Source: DASVNK01 sp964478815
GTDB taxonomy: Bacteria; Verrucomicrobiota; Verrucomicrobiia; Limisphaerales; SXQI01
DNA length: 42,125 nt
Direction: 5' to 3'
Assembly: GCA_964478815.1 (NCBI GenBank)
Contig: CAYZKY010000035.1
Coordinates: 1 to 42,125 of the forward strand
Part shown: positions 35,001-42,125 of the stretch, piece by piece
How the letters are laid out: each line of letters begins with the position of its first letter
Position numbering within the stretch: position 1 is the stretch's first letter
The notes under the pieces: model-generated
Told to the model about the DNA's origin: nothing
The model's database searches: none
The model's input: the letters and a program-made list of their open reading frames with translations, nothing else
Position numbers and translations under genes: made by a program

Positions 35001-37488
35001 TGATCTCCGTCACCAGCAGTTCGCGGAAAGTCTGCGTGACGATGAAGGAAGCCTCGTTCAAGGCGCTCCATTCCTGGCCCGCGGTGCGCACCCGGGCTTT
35101 CACGAGGGTCGACTCCGAGAGCGGGACCGCTCCGGTATAGCGCCGCGCGGCCGGCGAAAGCGCGCCGCCCATCAATCGGGGATCGCTCTCGTCCAGCGTG
35201 TAATAAATATCGCCTGACGGCGCGGTCATGGTCAGCGAAAAACCGGCGTTGATCGGCCCGCCGTGCTGACTGAAGGTCGGCGCCACGATGTTGGGATACA
35301 GCCCTTTGGCGCGCAGTTGATTCAGCACGATCCCCGAACGCTGCGGGAAATAGTTATTCAGCACCGCGTTCACGGCGTTCTGCCAATCGCTCCGCGTCAA
35401 CGGCGAGGTTCGCTTCGCGTCGCCCCAGCGCGCCGATTCCGCCACCACCGCGCGGTCGATTTCATTTTTTCTCCGCATCAACCGCTCCCGGTTCTTCTCC
35501 GGCGTCAGCAGGCCCCCGTTAAAGAAATGCCGGTGGACATGATCCGCCACCGTCAACTTGAACTCCGCGTTCGCCCATAGACGTTGAAAGATCCACTGAG
35601 GACTGCTCGTCGCCACGGAGCTGTCTCCCGCCGGCCACGGCCCGGTCCGGTCGATATTCAGGTCGCCGACCAGCAGCGTGTGCTCGGCATCGTGCGCGAA
35701 GAACTGAAAGCCTTGTCGCGCCTCAATCCGCCGGTTGCGAAACCCGAACCAATTGTTTGGACTCGAGTTTCCCAGGAAGTTCGAAATCGGCGCGTCCTTG
35801 TTGCCGGCGTAAATAATCACCAGCATGTAGTCGATCAGGTTCGGCAAATCCACCAGGACGGGATACGACGTATTCGGCGTCCCATCCGGATTGTTGCCCA
35901 GCAGCCGCTGATAAGCCGACGCCGTCGTAACTCCCGTCTTCACCTGGTTGTAGAGCGACGTCCAGGCGGCCATCGTTCCGTCTGTCGCCACCACCGTATA
36001 CGGCTCGACCTTGACCACGTCGTAATCTTCCTTGCTTCCGCCGTGGTAACTCTCCGCGTACGAGGCCTCCGGCCGTTCGCAGCTATTGAATATCCCCCAG
36101 TACTGCCCGTTGATATACAGATGGTAATACTCGCCCCGCTCCGCGTTGTGGCCCATGTCTTCTTGCGTATCCCGCGAAAACTGGTCGCGCATGAAAATGC
36201 CCGTCGAATCGCCCTGGAAACTCCACGAGTAGTTTTGAAAGGTGCGCAGGTCGATCCCGTCGAATGTATCCGTCCCCCGATTACCGAACATCGGATAAAC
36301 CAGCTTCCCCGCCCCGTACTCCTCACGAAAGAACAAGCGAAACGCATGTTTCGGGTTGCTGGTGCTCCGGCTGAATCCGCCTCGTATTCGCAGGCCCGCG
36401 TTGATCTGGAATCCTTCCTTCCCATCGGGATGGATCAGTTCCACCGAGCAGGGACGCTCCCATGCCCGCCCGTCGTTGCCCGGATTCGCGTAGATGCCGG
36501 TCGTCGAATTGAACAAGTCCGGCAGATTAACGACGATCGAGATGCTCGGCAGGCTCTTCAGGTCGTTTCGGATCGTCCCGCTGTAGAGCGGATTGTTCAC
36601 CACGTCCGGATCCATGCCGTAGTCCACCGTGTTCGCACCCCAACTGGCTGGCCAGCCTGTCGGCGCCTGCCCGGTGGGGCACTGCCGGATGATGTCGTCC
36701 ACGAAAAAATACGTTTCGGTCTCGACCGGCGTCGGCTGCAAATTCACGGCAAACGCCGCCGCCCGAATCACCGTGGTCACCCGAATCGGAATCGGGCCGG
36801 TGTAGATGGTCCCGGTCGTCGCCGTCGGCGCGGAGCCGTTCAAGGTGTAGCGAATGGTCGCCCCCGCCGTTTCGCTGCTGAGCGTCAGATCGAAAGCCTG
36901 ATCGAAAAACCCGCGCGAATGGCTGAAGTTTACATCCTTCACGAAATCCGCCACCCCGGCCGCATTCGGCGTGCCGGGTGTCGGCGTCGTGAAAAAGACC
37001 AGGCTGGTCCCTGCTACGTTGTAGCCGTACGAAATGTTGCGCCGCTGCTCCTCGTACACCGGCGCGAACTCATGCTCGATCCGACCATCTGGCCGCACCA
37101 GGGCAAGATACTCGCCGGCGGCGTCCAGGCTGAAATTCGTGTGCAGCCGCGGGCTGGTGCGATTCTTCCCCGAGGCAAATACGACGACCTGCCCACCCGG
37201 CTGGATGATCGTGCTCGGAAACTCCCATTTGCGCGGGCTATCCGCGTCGTCGGTCAGCGACCACTCCGCCAAATCGATCGCCACCCCGGTCATGTTTCGC
37301 AGCTCCATCCAGTCTTCCGAATCCCCATCCTCGTCCGTTAGACCGCCGCCGTTGCTGGCCAGAAACTCGTTGATCCGCACATCCGCCGCCACCGCCACTC
37401 CGGTCAGCGCCCACAGCCAGCAAGCCGCCAATCCCCGGCACACCCAGCGCCGTCCGTCGCGAAATATCTCCATGAGACCAGAATCCAT
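32080..37488 (-). CDS. Giant lamin-tail / CotH-kinase / PKD surface protein
   Basis: The 1802-residue exported protein starts with a signal peptide (LAACWLWALTGVAVAA); the second ATG, at 37473, gives a tighter one. Approximate domains are: lamin-tail domain 35-150 (RINEFLASNGG); chitobiase-C-like 190-260; CotH spore-coat kinase-like 320-680, with SIVVNLPDLF, GLRIRGGFSRS, DYMLVIIYAGNKDAP and FQFFAHDAEHTLL; a second chitobiase-like unit near 760; three more lamin-tail domains around 840-1300 (LLVTEIMYNPVG, VVNEVLTHTDLP, VVINEIRYAPTAG); PKD-like near 1340-1430; a jelly-roll domain near 1440-1600; PKD near 1610-1700; and a Ca-binding DPDLDGFTNQQEF end. Known CotH proteins phosphorylate extracellular proteins; whether this one is active cannot be told. 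Such proteins are typical of Verrucomicrobiota and Planctomycetota surfaces. It lies downstream of the metal operon on the same strand. Confidence 0.92.
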   Translation of the reverse strand: MDSGLMEIFRDGRRWVCRGLAACWLWALTGVAVAADVRINEFLASNGGGLTDEDGDSEDWMELRNMTGVAIDLAEWSLTDDADSPRKWEFPSTIIQPGGQVVVFASGKNRTSPRLHTNFSLDAAGEYLALVRPDGRIEHEFAPVYEEQRRNISYGYNVAGTSLVFFTTPTPGTPNAAGVADFVKDVNFSHSRGFFDQAFDLTLSSETAGATIRYTLNGSAPTATTGTIYTGPIPIRVTTVIRAAAFAVNLQPTPVETETYFFVDDIIRQCPTGQAPTGWPASWGANTVDYGMDPDVVNNPLYSGTIRNDLKSLPSISIVVNLPDLFNSTTGIYANPGNDGRAWERPCSVELIHPDGKEGFQINAGLRIRGGFSRSTSNPKHAFRLFFREEYGAGKLVYPMFGNRGTDTFDGIDLRTFQNYSWSFQGDSTGIFMRDQFSRDTQEDMGHNAERGEYYHLYINGQYWGIFNSCERPEASYAESYHGGSKEDYDVVKVEPYTVVATDGTMAAWTSLYNQVKTGVTTASAYQRLLGNNPDGTPNTSYPVLVDLPNLIDYMLVIIYAGNKDAPISNFLGNSSPNNWFGFRNRRIEARQGFQFFAHDAEHTLLVGDLNIDRTGPWPAGDSSVATSSPQWIFQRLWANAEFKLTVADHVHRHFFNGGLLTPEKNRERLMRRKNEIDRAVVAESARWGDAKRTSPLTRSDWQNAVNAVLNNYFPQRSGIVLNQLRAKGLYPNIVAPTFSQHGGPINAGFSLTMTAPSGDIYYTLDESDPRLMGGALSPAARRYTGAVPLSESTLVKARVRTAGQEWSALNEASFIVTQTFRELLVTEIMYNPVGGPGVDGETFEFLELKNVGSATLDLSGVRLTNGVSYRFPNGTRLSAGGFAVLVGDPAAFAARYPGVRIDGVYTNRLSNSGERLALVHATGTVIQQFTFSDQPPWPPSADGAGFSLVPRVLNPNADYSDAAHWRASSRPNGSPGADDPLLEIPAVVVNEVLTHTDLPQLDAIELHNPGSTAADISGWFLTDDPSVPKKFRIPAGTGLPAFGYVVFDERQFNPTPGTDPSFNLSSHGESVHLYSADGAGNLTGYAEGFSFRAAENGVSFGRQTNSAGEVLHPPQQAVTLGAANAGPRVGPVVINEIRYAPTAGDEEYIELKNITSSPVKLFDEARPANTWRIEGVSFVFPTGAEIPAQGLALVTATDPAAFRARYSVAATVPVLGPFPGALQDNGELLVLERPDAPDEGPGGMTIIPYLTVDMVRYNDREPWPVAAASGFALEKIRAEDFGNDPASWRASPGDPSPGLPNDGNRRPFIDAGDDLSFVSAAFPYVATLTATVRDDGLPVPPGRLTVTWRMVSAPGEVLIDQPNLTNAVLRFPGTGTYVVRATVSDGAIEASDEVTVTIARPLSEVELVAAGSLWKYLDNGSNQGTAWRQPTFADAAWREGRAQLGYGDGDETTTLGFGPDSGAKYVTAYFRRRFNVADARSILSATVHLMRDDGGAVYLNGQPVFIDNLPETFAYQTYAPTVIGGAEESTFYTREIDPALLLEGENVLAVEIHQANAGSSDVSFDLKLTALANFSNQPPTANAGPDATVTLPAPLTLNGTAGDDGLPNPPGVFSALWARTIGPDDVEFDNPNSLRTTVRFKAPGVYVLRLSVTDGQLSARDDLQVEVKGGDAYTAWKEQHFTPAELNDPALSGDLADPDLDGFTNQQEFTAGTRPKDAASYLHVGAVQRENGSTALQFEAVGDKGYSVELRDSLNDGAWERLLNLAPQGTTQTIEVLDASPAAATRFYRLVTPALPLEPEG

Positions 37489-37535
37489 ACGTCAAGAATG
37501 CCTTCTTTGCAGCAAGTCTCGTTCCGACCGTGGCA

Positions 37536-38426
37536 TTAGGCTTGGGCCGGTTTTGAGCCGCGCCACAGCCGCCAGAGCGGCCGCAGCGCCAGCGCCAGGC
37601 CGTAAATCAGCCCCAGAAGCGCTACGTCCGTCGGCCCCACCGGTATGTCGTGGCGGTAGGCGATCGCGAATCCCGCCGTCGCCGTGGCCGCTCCCACGAG
37701 CGAGGCAATGACCGCGAACTGCCGCATGTTCGAAGCATAAAGCTTCGCCGTCAGCGGCGGCAGGATCAGAAATCCGAACGTCACAAGCGGCCCGACGCTC
37801 AGCACGGCCTTCGAAATCGTCAGGGCCGTCAGCAGCAACAACAGCGAATCCCACCAGACCACCCGTTTCTTCAGGGTAATCGCCATGTTCCGATCGAACG
37901 AGACCAACATAAACTCCCGGCGAAACACCACCAGCAGCGCCGTGGCGACCATCAGCACGATCGCCGTGGCGATCAGATCTTGATTCGAGATCGAAATGAT
38001 TTCCCCCCGCAACCGGTCGAGCAACCCGTGCTCGCCGTACGGATTTTTCACCAGCAGCAGGATGCTCCAGGCCCCGGCCAGCGCGTAGGCCGTGCCGATC
38101 CGCCCCTCCCCCACCCCGCCTCCGCGCCGGTCCAGCCACGCCAGCACCAGCACGCAGGCGACCGTCAGCGTACTCGCTCCGAAGAACGCCAGGTTGTGCT
38201 CCCGAGACTCTTCCAAATGCGGAATCAAACCCCAGGCGTGCAGGCCGAAAGCGAGCGCGATCCCGCACGACGAAACTTGCGGCAGGGCCACTCCGAGAAA
38301 GACCTGTCGCCGCAGAATCAGGTAAATGCCGACCAGCGGACAGGTCGCCCCGATGATCAATCCGGTATAGACCGAATTGCGCAGCAGAAAGTTCGGATCG
38401 AAAATCTCGCGCAGCGTTTCGATCAT
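37536..38426 (-). CDS. znuB: Metal (zinc/manganese) ABC transporter permease
   Basis: This is the inner-membrane permease of a cluster-9 type ABC importer for Zn or Mn. The 296-residue protein has about eight hydrophobic segments. It carries family motifs LRRQVFLGVALPQVSSCGIA (the conserved ALPQ/SSCG region near residue 40-60), RNMAITLKKRVVWWD, and SVGPLVTFGFLILPPLTAKL before the ATPase contact region. The ATG at 38426 overlaps the stop of the ATPase gene (ATGA). The N-terminus has an extra DPNFLLRNSVYTGLIIGA segment as in other family members. The metal is inferred from the binding protein and neighbours. Confidence 0.9.
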   Translation of the reverse strand: MIETLREIFDPNFLLRNSVYTGLIIGATCPLVGIYLILRRQVFLGVALPQVSSCGIALAFGLHAWGLIPHLEESREHNLAFFGASTLTVACVLVLAWLDRRGGGVGEGRIGTAYALAGAWSILLLVKNPYGEHGLLDRLRGEIISISNQDLIATAIVLMVATALLVVFRREFMLVSFDRNMAITLKKRVVWWDSLLLLLTALTISKAVLSVGPLVTFGFLILPPLTAKLYASNMRQFAVIASLVGAATATAGFAIAYRHDIPVGPTDVALLGLIYGLALALRPLWRLWRGSKPAQA

Positions 38427-39127
38427 CGCAGTTCGAACTCCATCAGCTCCTCCACCCGCTCGGGCCGCAACAGTTCCGATGCGGCCCCTTGCAACACCGT
38501 GCCCCGGTGCAGCCAGATCACCCGCTGCACGCAGGCCCGGACAAACCGCAGGTCGTGGTTCACCATGAGCAGCGTGAGGCCCGTCTCTCCGTGTAACCGG
38601 TGCAGCAATTCGAGCAAGTCGTTCGTTGCCGCCGGGTCCAAACCCGTGGTCGGTTCGTCCAACACGAGGAGATCCGGCCGCGTGACCAAGGCCCGGGCGA
38701 TCAGCACCCGTTGCTTCTGGCCGCCGGAAAGCTCCGAAAATCGCTCGCCGCGAATTTCGTCCGCTCCGGCCTGCCGGAGGCATTCGCGCACAAACTCCCT
38801 TTCCTCCCGGCCCGCCGGCCGCCCCGGCCGCACGCGCCCGCACAAACCCATGAACGCCACTTCATAGGCCGAAAGCAGAAAGATGGCATCCAGCGTGTCC
38901 CCTTGCGGCACGAATCCGATCGCCGGCGGTCCCGCGGGATGCTCCATCCTCCCGCTGCGCAGCGGGAGGATTCCCGCCAGCGACTTGAGCAGCGTCGTCT
39001 TGCCCGACCCGTTCGCCCCGATCAGCCCGTAGAAAGTGCCCCGTTCCAACGTCAGCGACAGCCCACGCAGAACCGTGCGTTGATCGTAACCGATCACCGC
39101 ATCCCGGAGCTCGAGCAAGGCCGCCAT
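38423..39127 (-). CDS. znuC: Metal ABC transporter ATP-binding protein
   Basis: This is the cytoplasmic ATPase that drives the importer. Of its 234 residues, the Walker A motif GANGSGKTT is at about 37-45. The Q-loop follows (GFVPQGD), then the ABC signature LSGGQKQRVLIARAL, Walker B LLVLDEPTTGLD and the switch His in VNHDLRFV. The start MAALLEL at 39127 lies 3 bases from the stop of the binding-protein gene, and the stop overlaps the permease start. All three importer parts are therefore translated from one message. The sequence groups with Zn/Mn cluster ATPases by context more than by any residue. Confidence 0.93.
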   Translation of the reverse strand: MAALLELRDAVIGYDQRTVLRGLSLTLERGTFYGLIGANGSGKTTLLKSLAGILPLRSGRMEHPAGPPAIGFVPQGDTLDAIFLLSAYEVAFMGLCGRVRPGRPAGREEREFVRECLRQAGADEIRGERFSELSGGQKQRVLIARALVTRPDLLVLDEPTTGLDPAATNDLLELLHRLHGETGLTLLMVNHDLRFVRACVQRVIWLHRGTVLQGAASELLRPERVEELMEFELR

Positions 39128-39129
39128 GT

Positions 39130-40035
39130 TTACGGACCGGCGGCCAACGCCCCGGCCAATTGTCCAGTCAGGTAATCGATCAGCCCCACATACTCCTTCA
39201 CGGTCGCAAGGCCGCCCGTCTTTTCCGGTAGCACCAGCAGCCTCGCGCCAATGGCATCCGCCACGTATTGCGGGGTCTTGCGCGGCCGGAAGGGCTCGAT
39301 CACCACCAGCTTCACTCCCGCCGCTTTCGCCCGCGGAATCAACGCGTTGATGTGCGACGGCGATGGCTCGACCCCGGGTTTCGGCTCCAACTGCCCTTCG
39401 ATCGCCAGCCCGAAGCGCACCGCGAAATAATCGAACGACTTGTGATAGGTTAACATTTTCGCTCCCCGATACGGGGCGAGGCGCGCTTTCCACTCCACCA
39501 TCTTTTCATCGATCCTCCGCTCGAATGCGCCCGCCCGGGAGGCATACTCCTCCGCGTGGGCGGCATCCAGCGTTTTCAAGGCGTTCGCGATGGCCCGGGC
39601 AATTCCTTTCCCGTTCTCCGGATCGAGCCAGAAATGCGGATTCCCACCCGGATGAACATCCCCCATCGAGCGATCCACCGGCCCGGCCGGCAGATCGAGC
39701 AGCTTGACCGACCGCGCAAGCACCAGGTGGCCCGGAGCTTCCCCCAGGATTTTCGGATTCCGCGCGCCGTTCACCAGCACCGGCAGCCAGCCCACCTCCA
39801 GATCCGCGCCTCCCTCAATCAGCAAGTCCGCCTGATTCAACACCCGGATGAAGCTCGGCCGCGCGTCGACAAAGTGCGAATCCTCCGGCCCCTTCGCGAT
39901 GCTCGTCACCTTGACCCGCTCTCCGCCGATCTGCTCGGCGATGGACGCAAAATCCGGCAGCGTCGCCACCACGTTCAGCGCCGCCGCCGTCGCGCCGGCG
40001 CACAGCAACCACAACGATATCAAAAAACATTTCAT
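39130..40035 (-). CDS. znuA: Periplasmic metal-binding protein (ZnuA/AztC-like)
   Basis: This is the solute-binding protein of the cluster A-I (cluster 9) family, which captures Zn or Mn for the ABC importer. The 301-residue precursor has a signal peptide (FLISLWLLCAGATAAA). Candidate metal ligands are His54 in GPEDSHFVDA, the His of GNPHFWLD, the His of LTYHKSFDYF and the acidic residue in VVIEPFRPRK. The loop MGDVHPGGNPHFW is short and has no long His-rich stretch, which resembles AztC-type proteins rather than E. coli ZnuA. It is 13 bases downstream of the outer-membrane channel gene and 3 bases upstream of the ATPase gene. Confidence 0.9.
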   Translation of the reverse strand: MKCFLISLWLLCAGATAAALNVVATLPDFASIAEQIGGERVKVTSIAKGPEDSHFVDARPSFIRVLNQADLLIEGGADLEVGWLPVLVNGARNPKILGEAPGHLVLARSVKLLDLPAGPVDRSMGDVHPGGNPHFWLDPENGKGIARAIANALKTLDAAHAEEYASRAGAFERRIDEKMVEWKARLAPYRGAKMLTYHKSFDYFAVRFGLAIEGQLEPKPGVEPSPSHINALIPRAKAAGVKLVVIEPFRPRKTPQYVADAIGARLLVLPEKTGGLATVKEYVGLIDYLTGQLAGALAAGP

Positions 40036-40047
40036 ACGGCGGCGCTC

Positions 40048-41469
40048 CTAAAACTTGTGGCCGGCATGCGCGCCGAGCAGAAACTCGAACTGCAACCACA
40101 CCGAGTGATCGTTCCCGAACCCGTTTCGCCGGTCGAAGTTATATTGCAACCGGACTTTCGAAAACTCGCTCGGATAATAGGTGAGGTTCGGCGAGAGCCG
40201 CCACCGGCTGGCTCGGTCGGCATCCAGGCCCAGAATCGCTTCGTATTGCGCTTCGTCGATGGGGGCCACGTAATCTCCCCGCACCGCCGCCACCCACCCC
40301 TTGCGGAAGCCCCACGCCACCTGCGAGTAAAACCCGTAGTCCTCCAGCGTCTCCCCGGGCAGCGCCGGGATGTTCGGGTCGCCCGCGAATTCCGCCAGCT
40401 CGAACCGCCGCAACATCGCCTCCGTCTGCCAGGTCACGAAGGGAAACCCGCCGTGATGGCTCACCGGCTTCCATTTCCAGAAGAGATCCATGCCGTAAAT
40501 TTGCGTATCGGCCCCGCCTCCCGTGGAATTCGGACCGAAGGCCGCGGACGCCCCCGCCAGCAGCGTCTGGGTGTCCGTCAGATCGAACGACGCCGCATAT
40601 CGTGGGATGAACAGCATGTCCGAAAAGCTTCGAACCGTCCCCGCCGCGGCCGGCCGCCCGAAATACGGATCGCCTTCGTGATCGCTCCGGAAGCTGTGCG
40701 CCGTTTCCCCCTGGCTGTCCTGCACCGTCAGGAACAGCTCGGAGTAAAAAGGCGTGGGAGCCAGCCACGACACCCGCGCCCCCGGATTCCGCATCCCGTC
40801 TCCCCCCAGAAAACGCCCGTTAACCAGCGGCAAATCGACGAAATCCCAACTGTGCGGATGCGTCGCGTTCAGCCGGCCGAAATCGCTCAGGAATTGCCCG
40901 CCTTTCACCTGCAGGTTCCACGGCAGCGCGGTCGTCTCCGCGAACGCCTCCTCCACCTCGAAGACCGTTTCGTTTCCCGAATCGAGCTGAAAGATGAGAT
41001 TGGCCTGCGCCCGAAAATAGGGATCGACCACTCCGGTGAGGGTCGTCTCGACATTTTGCAGGGAGAATCCCCGTTGGTTGGGATCGTGCGCGCCTAACTG
41101 CAACGCCTCTACATCCGGCTCCGTGCTCGCCCCGACCGCCGCCAGCCCGCTCAACGAGAGATCCAGATAAGCCCGGTTGTTTCCCAACCGGATCGGATCT
41201 GTCGGCGACCAAGGGCGCGCTGCCGGCTCTGGCGCGGACGCCGCTGCCACTCCCTCTGTCGGAACCGCTTCGCTTCTTGCCGGAACCGGAGCGACCACGG
41301 CCCCTTTCTCCCGGGTCGATTCGATCTCGACCAACTTTCGCTCCAAGTGTTCGGTGCGTTGCCGCAACTCGCGCAACTCCCGCTTCAACTCTTCGATATC
41401 CTCCGCCCCCTGCGCGATTCCCACGCCCCCCACCGCTCCCAATAGAACCAATGTAGAAAATCTTTTCAT
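40048..41469 (-). CDS. Outer-membrane beta-barrel channel with N-terminal coiled coil, metal operon member
   Basis: The 473-residue product has a signal peptide (FSTLVLLGAVGGVGIAQGA), then a coiled-coil segment (residues 22-55: IEELKRELRELRQRTEHLER) and a Pro/Ala linker to about 90. A region of alternating aromatic and polar strands follows to the C-terminus (for example QVAWGFRKGWVAAVRGDY, RLQYNFDRRN), ending in FLLGAHAGHKF. That is a porin-like barrel with an N-terminal domain that could contact the cell wall or partner proteins. Position between the Cys/His small protein and the metal-binding protein suggests it admits the metal or its complex across the outer membrane. No TonB box is seen. 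Confidence 0.82.
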   Translation of the reverse strand: MKRFSTLVLLGAVGGVGIAQGAEDIEELKRELRELRQRTEHLERKLVEIESTREKGAVVAPVPARSEAVPTEGVAAASAPEPAARPWSPTDPIRLGNNRAYLDLSLSGLAAVGASTEPDVEALQLGAHDPNQRGFSLQNVETTLTGVVDPYFRAQANLIFQLDSGNETVFEVEEAFAETTALPWNLQVKGGQFLSDFGRLNATHPHSWDFVDLPLVNGRFLGGDGMRNPGARVSWLAPTPFYSELFLTVQDSQGETAHSFRSDHEGDPYFGRPAAAGTVRSFSDMLFIPRYAASFDLTDTQTLLAGASAAFGPNSTGGGADTQIYGMDLFWKWKPVSHHGGFPFVTWQTEAMLRRFELAEFAGDPNIPALPGETLEDYGFYSQVAWGFRKGWVAAVRGDYVAPIDEAQYEAILGLDADRASRWRLSPNLTYYPSEFSKVRLQYNFDRRNGFGNDHSVWLQFEFLLGAHAGHKF

Positions 41470-41541
41470 AGGAAAACCATTCCGACCGCCCGATGCTGTC
41501 CAGTTAAATACCGGATAAAGCCTGCGCCCTCGCGGGCTGGC

Positions 41542-41835
41542 TCACGCGAACTGCTGGACGAAGGCCACGGGGGGGCCTCGAGGCACGCCGGTGGGCAACG
41601 GCCGGCTGGGGGATGCAGCCGGAGGTTCCGGCCGGGCCGCCCAGATCGCTTGGGGAATGGTCAGAAGCGAGGCGTTCGAGGGGTTCTCGAACTTCACGTC
41701 ATGATGCCAGGCGCAGGCCACGCAATCCGAATCCTGGGCCTGAGCCTCCGCCTCATGCCGATGGGCCGCCGCAAAGAAATAGGCGATGCTCAGCAGGAGC
41801 ACCATTCCAAGCGTTGCGGCCATCCGCCGTTTCAT
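41542..41835 (-). CDS. Small exported Cys/His protein, first gene of the metal operon
   Basis: The 97-residue product has an N-terminal basic start and a hydrophobic segment (AATLGMVLLLSIAYFFAAA), followed by a compact metal-ligand-rich stretch: HRHEAEAQ then DSDCVACAWHHD (two Cys in CxxC, four His in about 25 residues). The C-terminal half is Pro-rich and disordered, ending in VAFVQQF. Proteins of this size and pattern sit in metal uptake or efflux operons as periplasmic metal-binding helpers; here the role is inferred from position and ligands. The start at 41835 (MKRRMAATLG) is preferred to 41859. The porin gene begins 72 bases downstream. Confidence 0.75.
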   Translation of the reverse strand: MKRRMAATLGMVLLLSIAYFFAAAHRHEAEAQAQDSDCVACAWHHDVKFENPSNASLLTIPQAIWAARPEPPAASPSRPLPTGVPRGPPVAFVQQFA

Positions 41836-42125
41836 GAGTGTCCACAGGCTAATCCCCACCCCACCCCTGCGTCAATGCCAACCGCCAACCGAAGCCAATC
41901 CGGGCGCAGGTCTGTTTGGGTTTTCTGCCTGGCCGAGTCGGCTTGACGGGCGTGGGAATTGCGCTGGGTGTTCAGCCAGAAGGCGAGGGTCTGGAATGGT
42001 TCCCCGGCGAGGTGGCGGTGGGCGGAAAGGGGGCGAGGTTTCATGGTGAGTGGGGGTGGAGGTTGGCCCTGTTCGGGTAATGGAAATGTAGACTTCCTGG
42101 GTGATGGGAGGGGGCTGGAAACGGT
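41836..42125. other. Intergenic region upstream of the metal operon
   Basis: Reading toward the operon, this contains TTGACG with an AT-containing hexamer about 18 bases on, before the start at 41835; this is weak as a promoter. I see no clear dyad that would stand for a Zur site. An open frame on the minus strand (42044 to 41832) covers most of the stretch but has no start signal or domain; it may be part of a dispersed repeat. The window ends at 42125 without another gene. Confidence 0.35.

Noticed and set aside
35584..37341. 585-codon plus-strand frame opposite the CotH protein
   Set aside because: Antisense shadow of the CotH and lamin-tail coding region, with an Arg/Val-rich product and no motif.

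Overview
The window looks like a chromosomal piece of a free-living, GC-rich bacterium of the Verrucomicrobiota, or a close relative in the PVC group. That placement is an inference. It rests on giant surface proteins with lamin-tail, CotH, chitobiase and PKD domains, an Ig-like protein ending in a monohaem cytochrome domain, a pdxJ-acpS pair, an exported protein of unknown function, and palindromic intergenic repeats. No tRNA, rRNA, CRISPR array, integrase or transposase gene was seen.

Layout. 1-4080 (+): a structured inverted repeat, an exported protein of unknown function, then pdxJ and acpS coupled by 1-4 base overlaps, then a cbpA-type J-protein with its own extended -10 promoter. 4151-5575 (-): a large ferritin-like diiron protein. 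5878-7152 (+): an exported Ig-domain/cytochrome c protein. 7484-9475: a lower-GC islet with a divergent pair, a CFI-box C-terminal protein (-) and a membrane-anchored SNase-type nuclease (+). 9898-11954 (+): a D-2-hydroxyacid dehydrogenase and an Ldh2-family dehydrogenase 17 bases apart. 12142-13832 (-): an ArsR-HTH/SAM-methyltransferase fusion coupled by a GTGA overlap to a TauE/SafE-type exporter.

14251-31034 (+) is the most striking locus. A single 5452-codon gene has a signal peptide, then beta-helix, discoidin-like, cadherin-like, duplicated chitobiase/jelly-roll, LamG-like, PKD and VWA domains, and a long YD/RHS shell. It ends in a low-GC C-terminal tip that resembles a PD-(D/E)XK nuclease toxin. 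Its stop overlaps (ATGA) a 142-codon gene of similarly low GC, which is the natural candidate for the immunity protein. A 30-base tandem duplication lies across the end of that gene, and a degenerate RHS fragment follows about 400 bases downstream. I read this as a giant secreted polymorphic toxin system with an exchangeable tip.

31673-32038 (+) is a small unknown protein. 32080-37488 (-) is an 1802-codon lamin-tail/CotH-kinase surface protein. 37536-41835 (-) is a five-gene metal (probably zinc) acquisition operon. In order of transcription it holds a small Cys/His exported protein, an outer-membrane channel, a periplasmic binding protein, an ABC ATPase and an ABC permease. The last 290 bases are intergenic.
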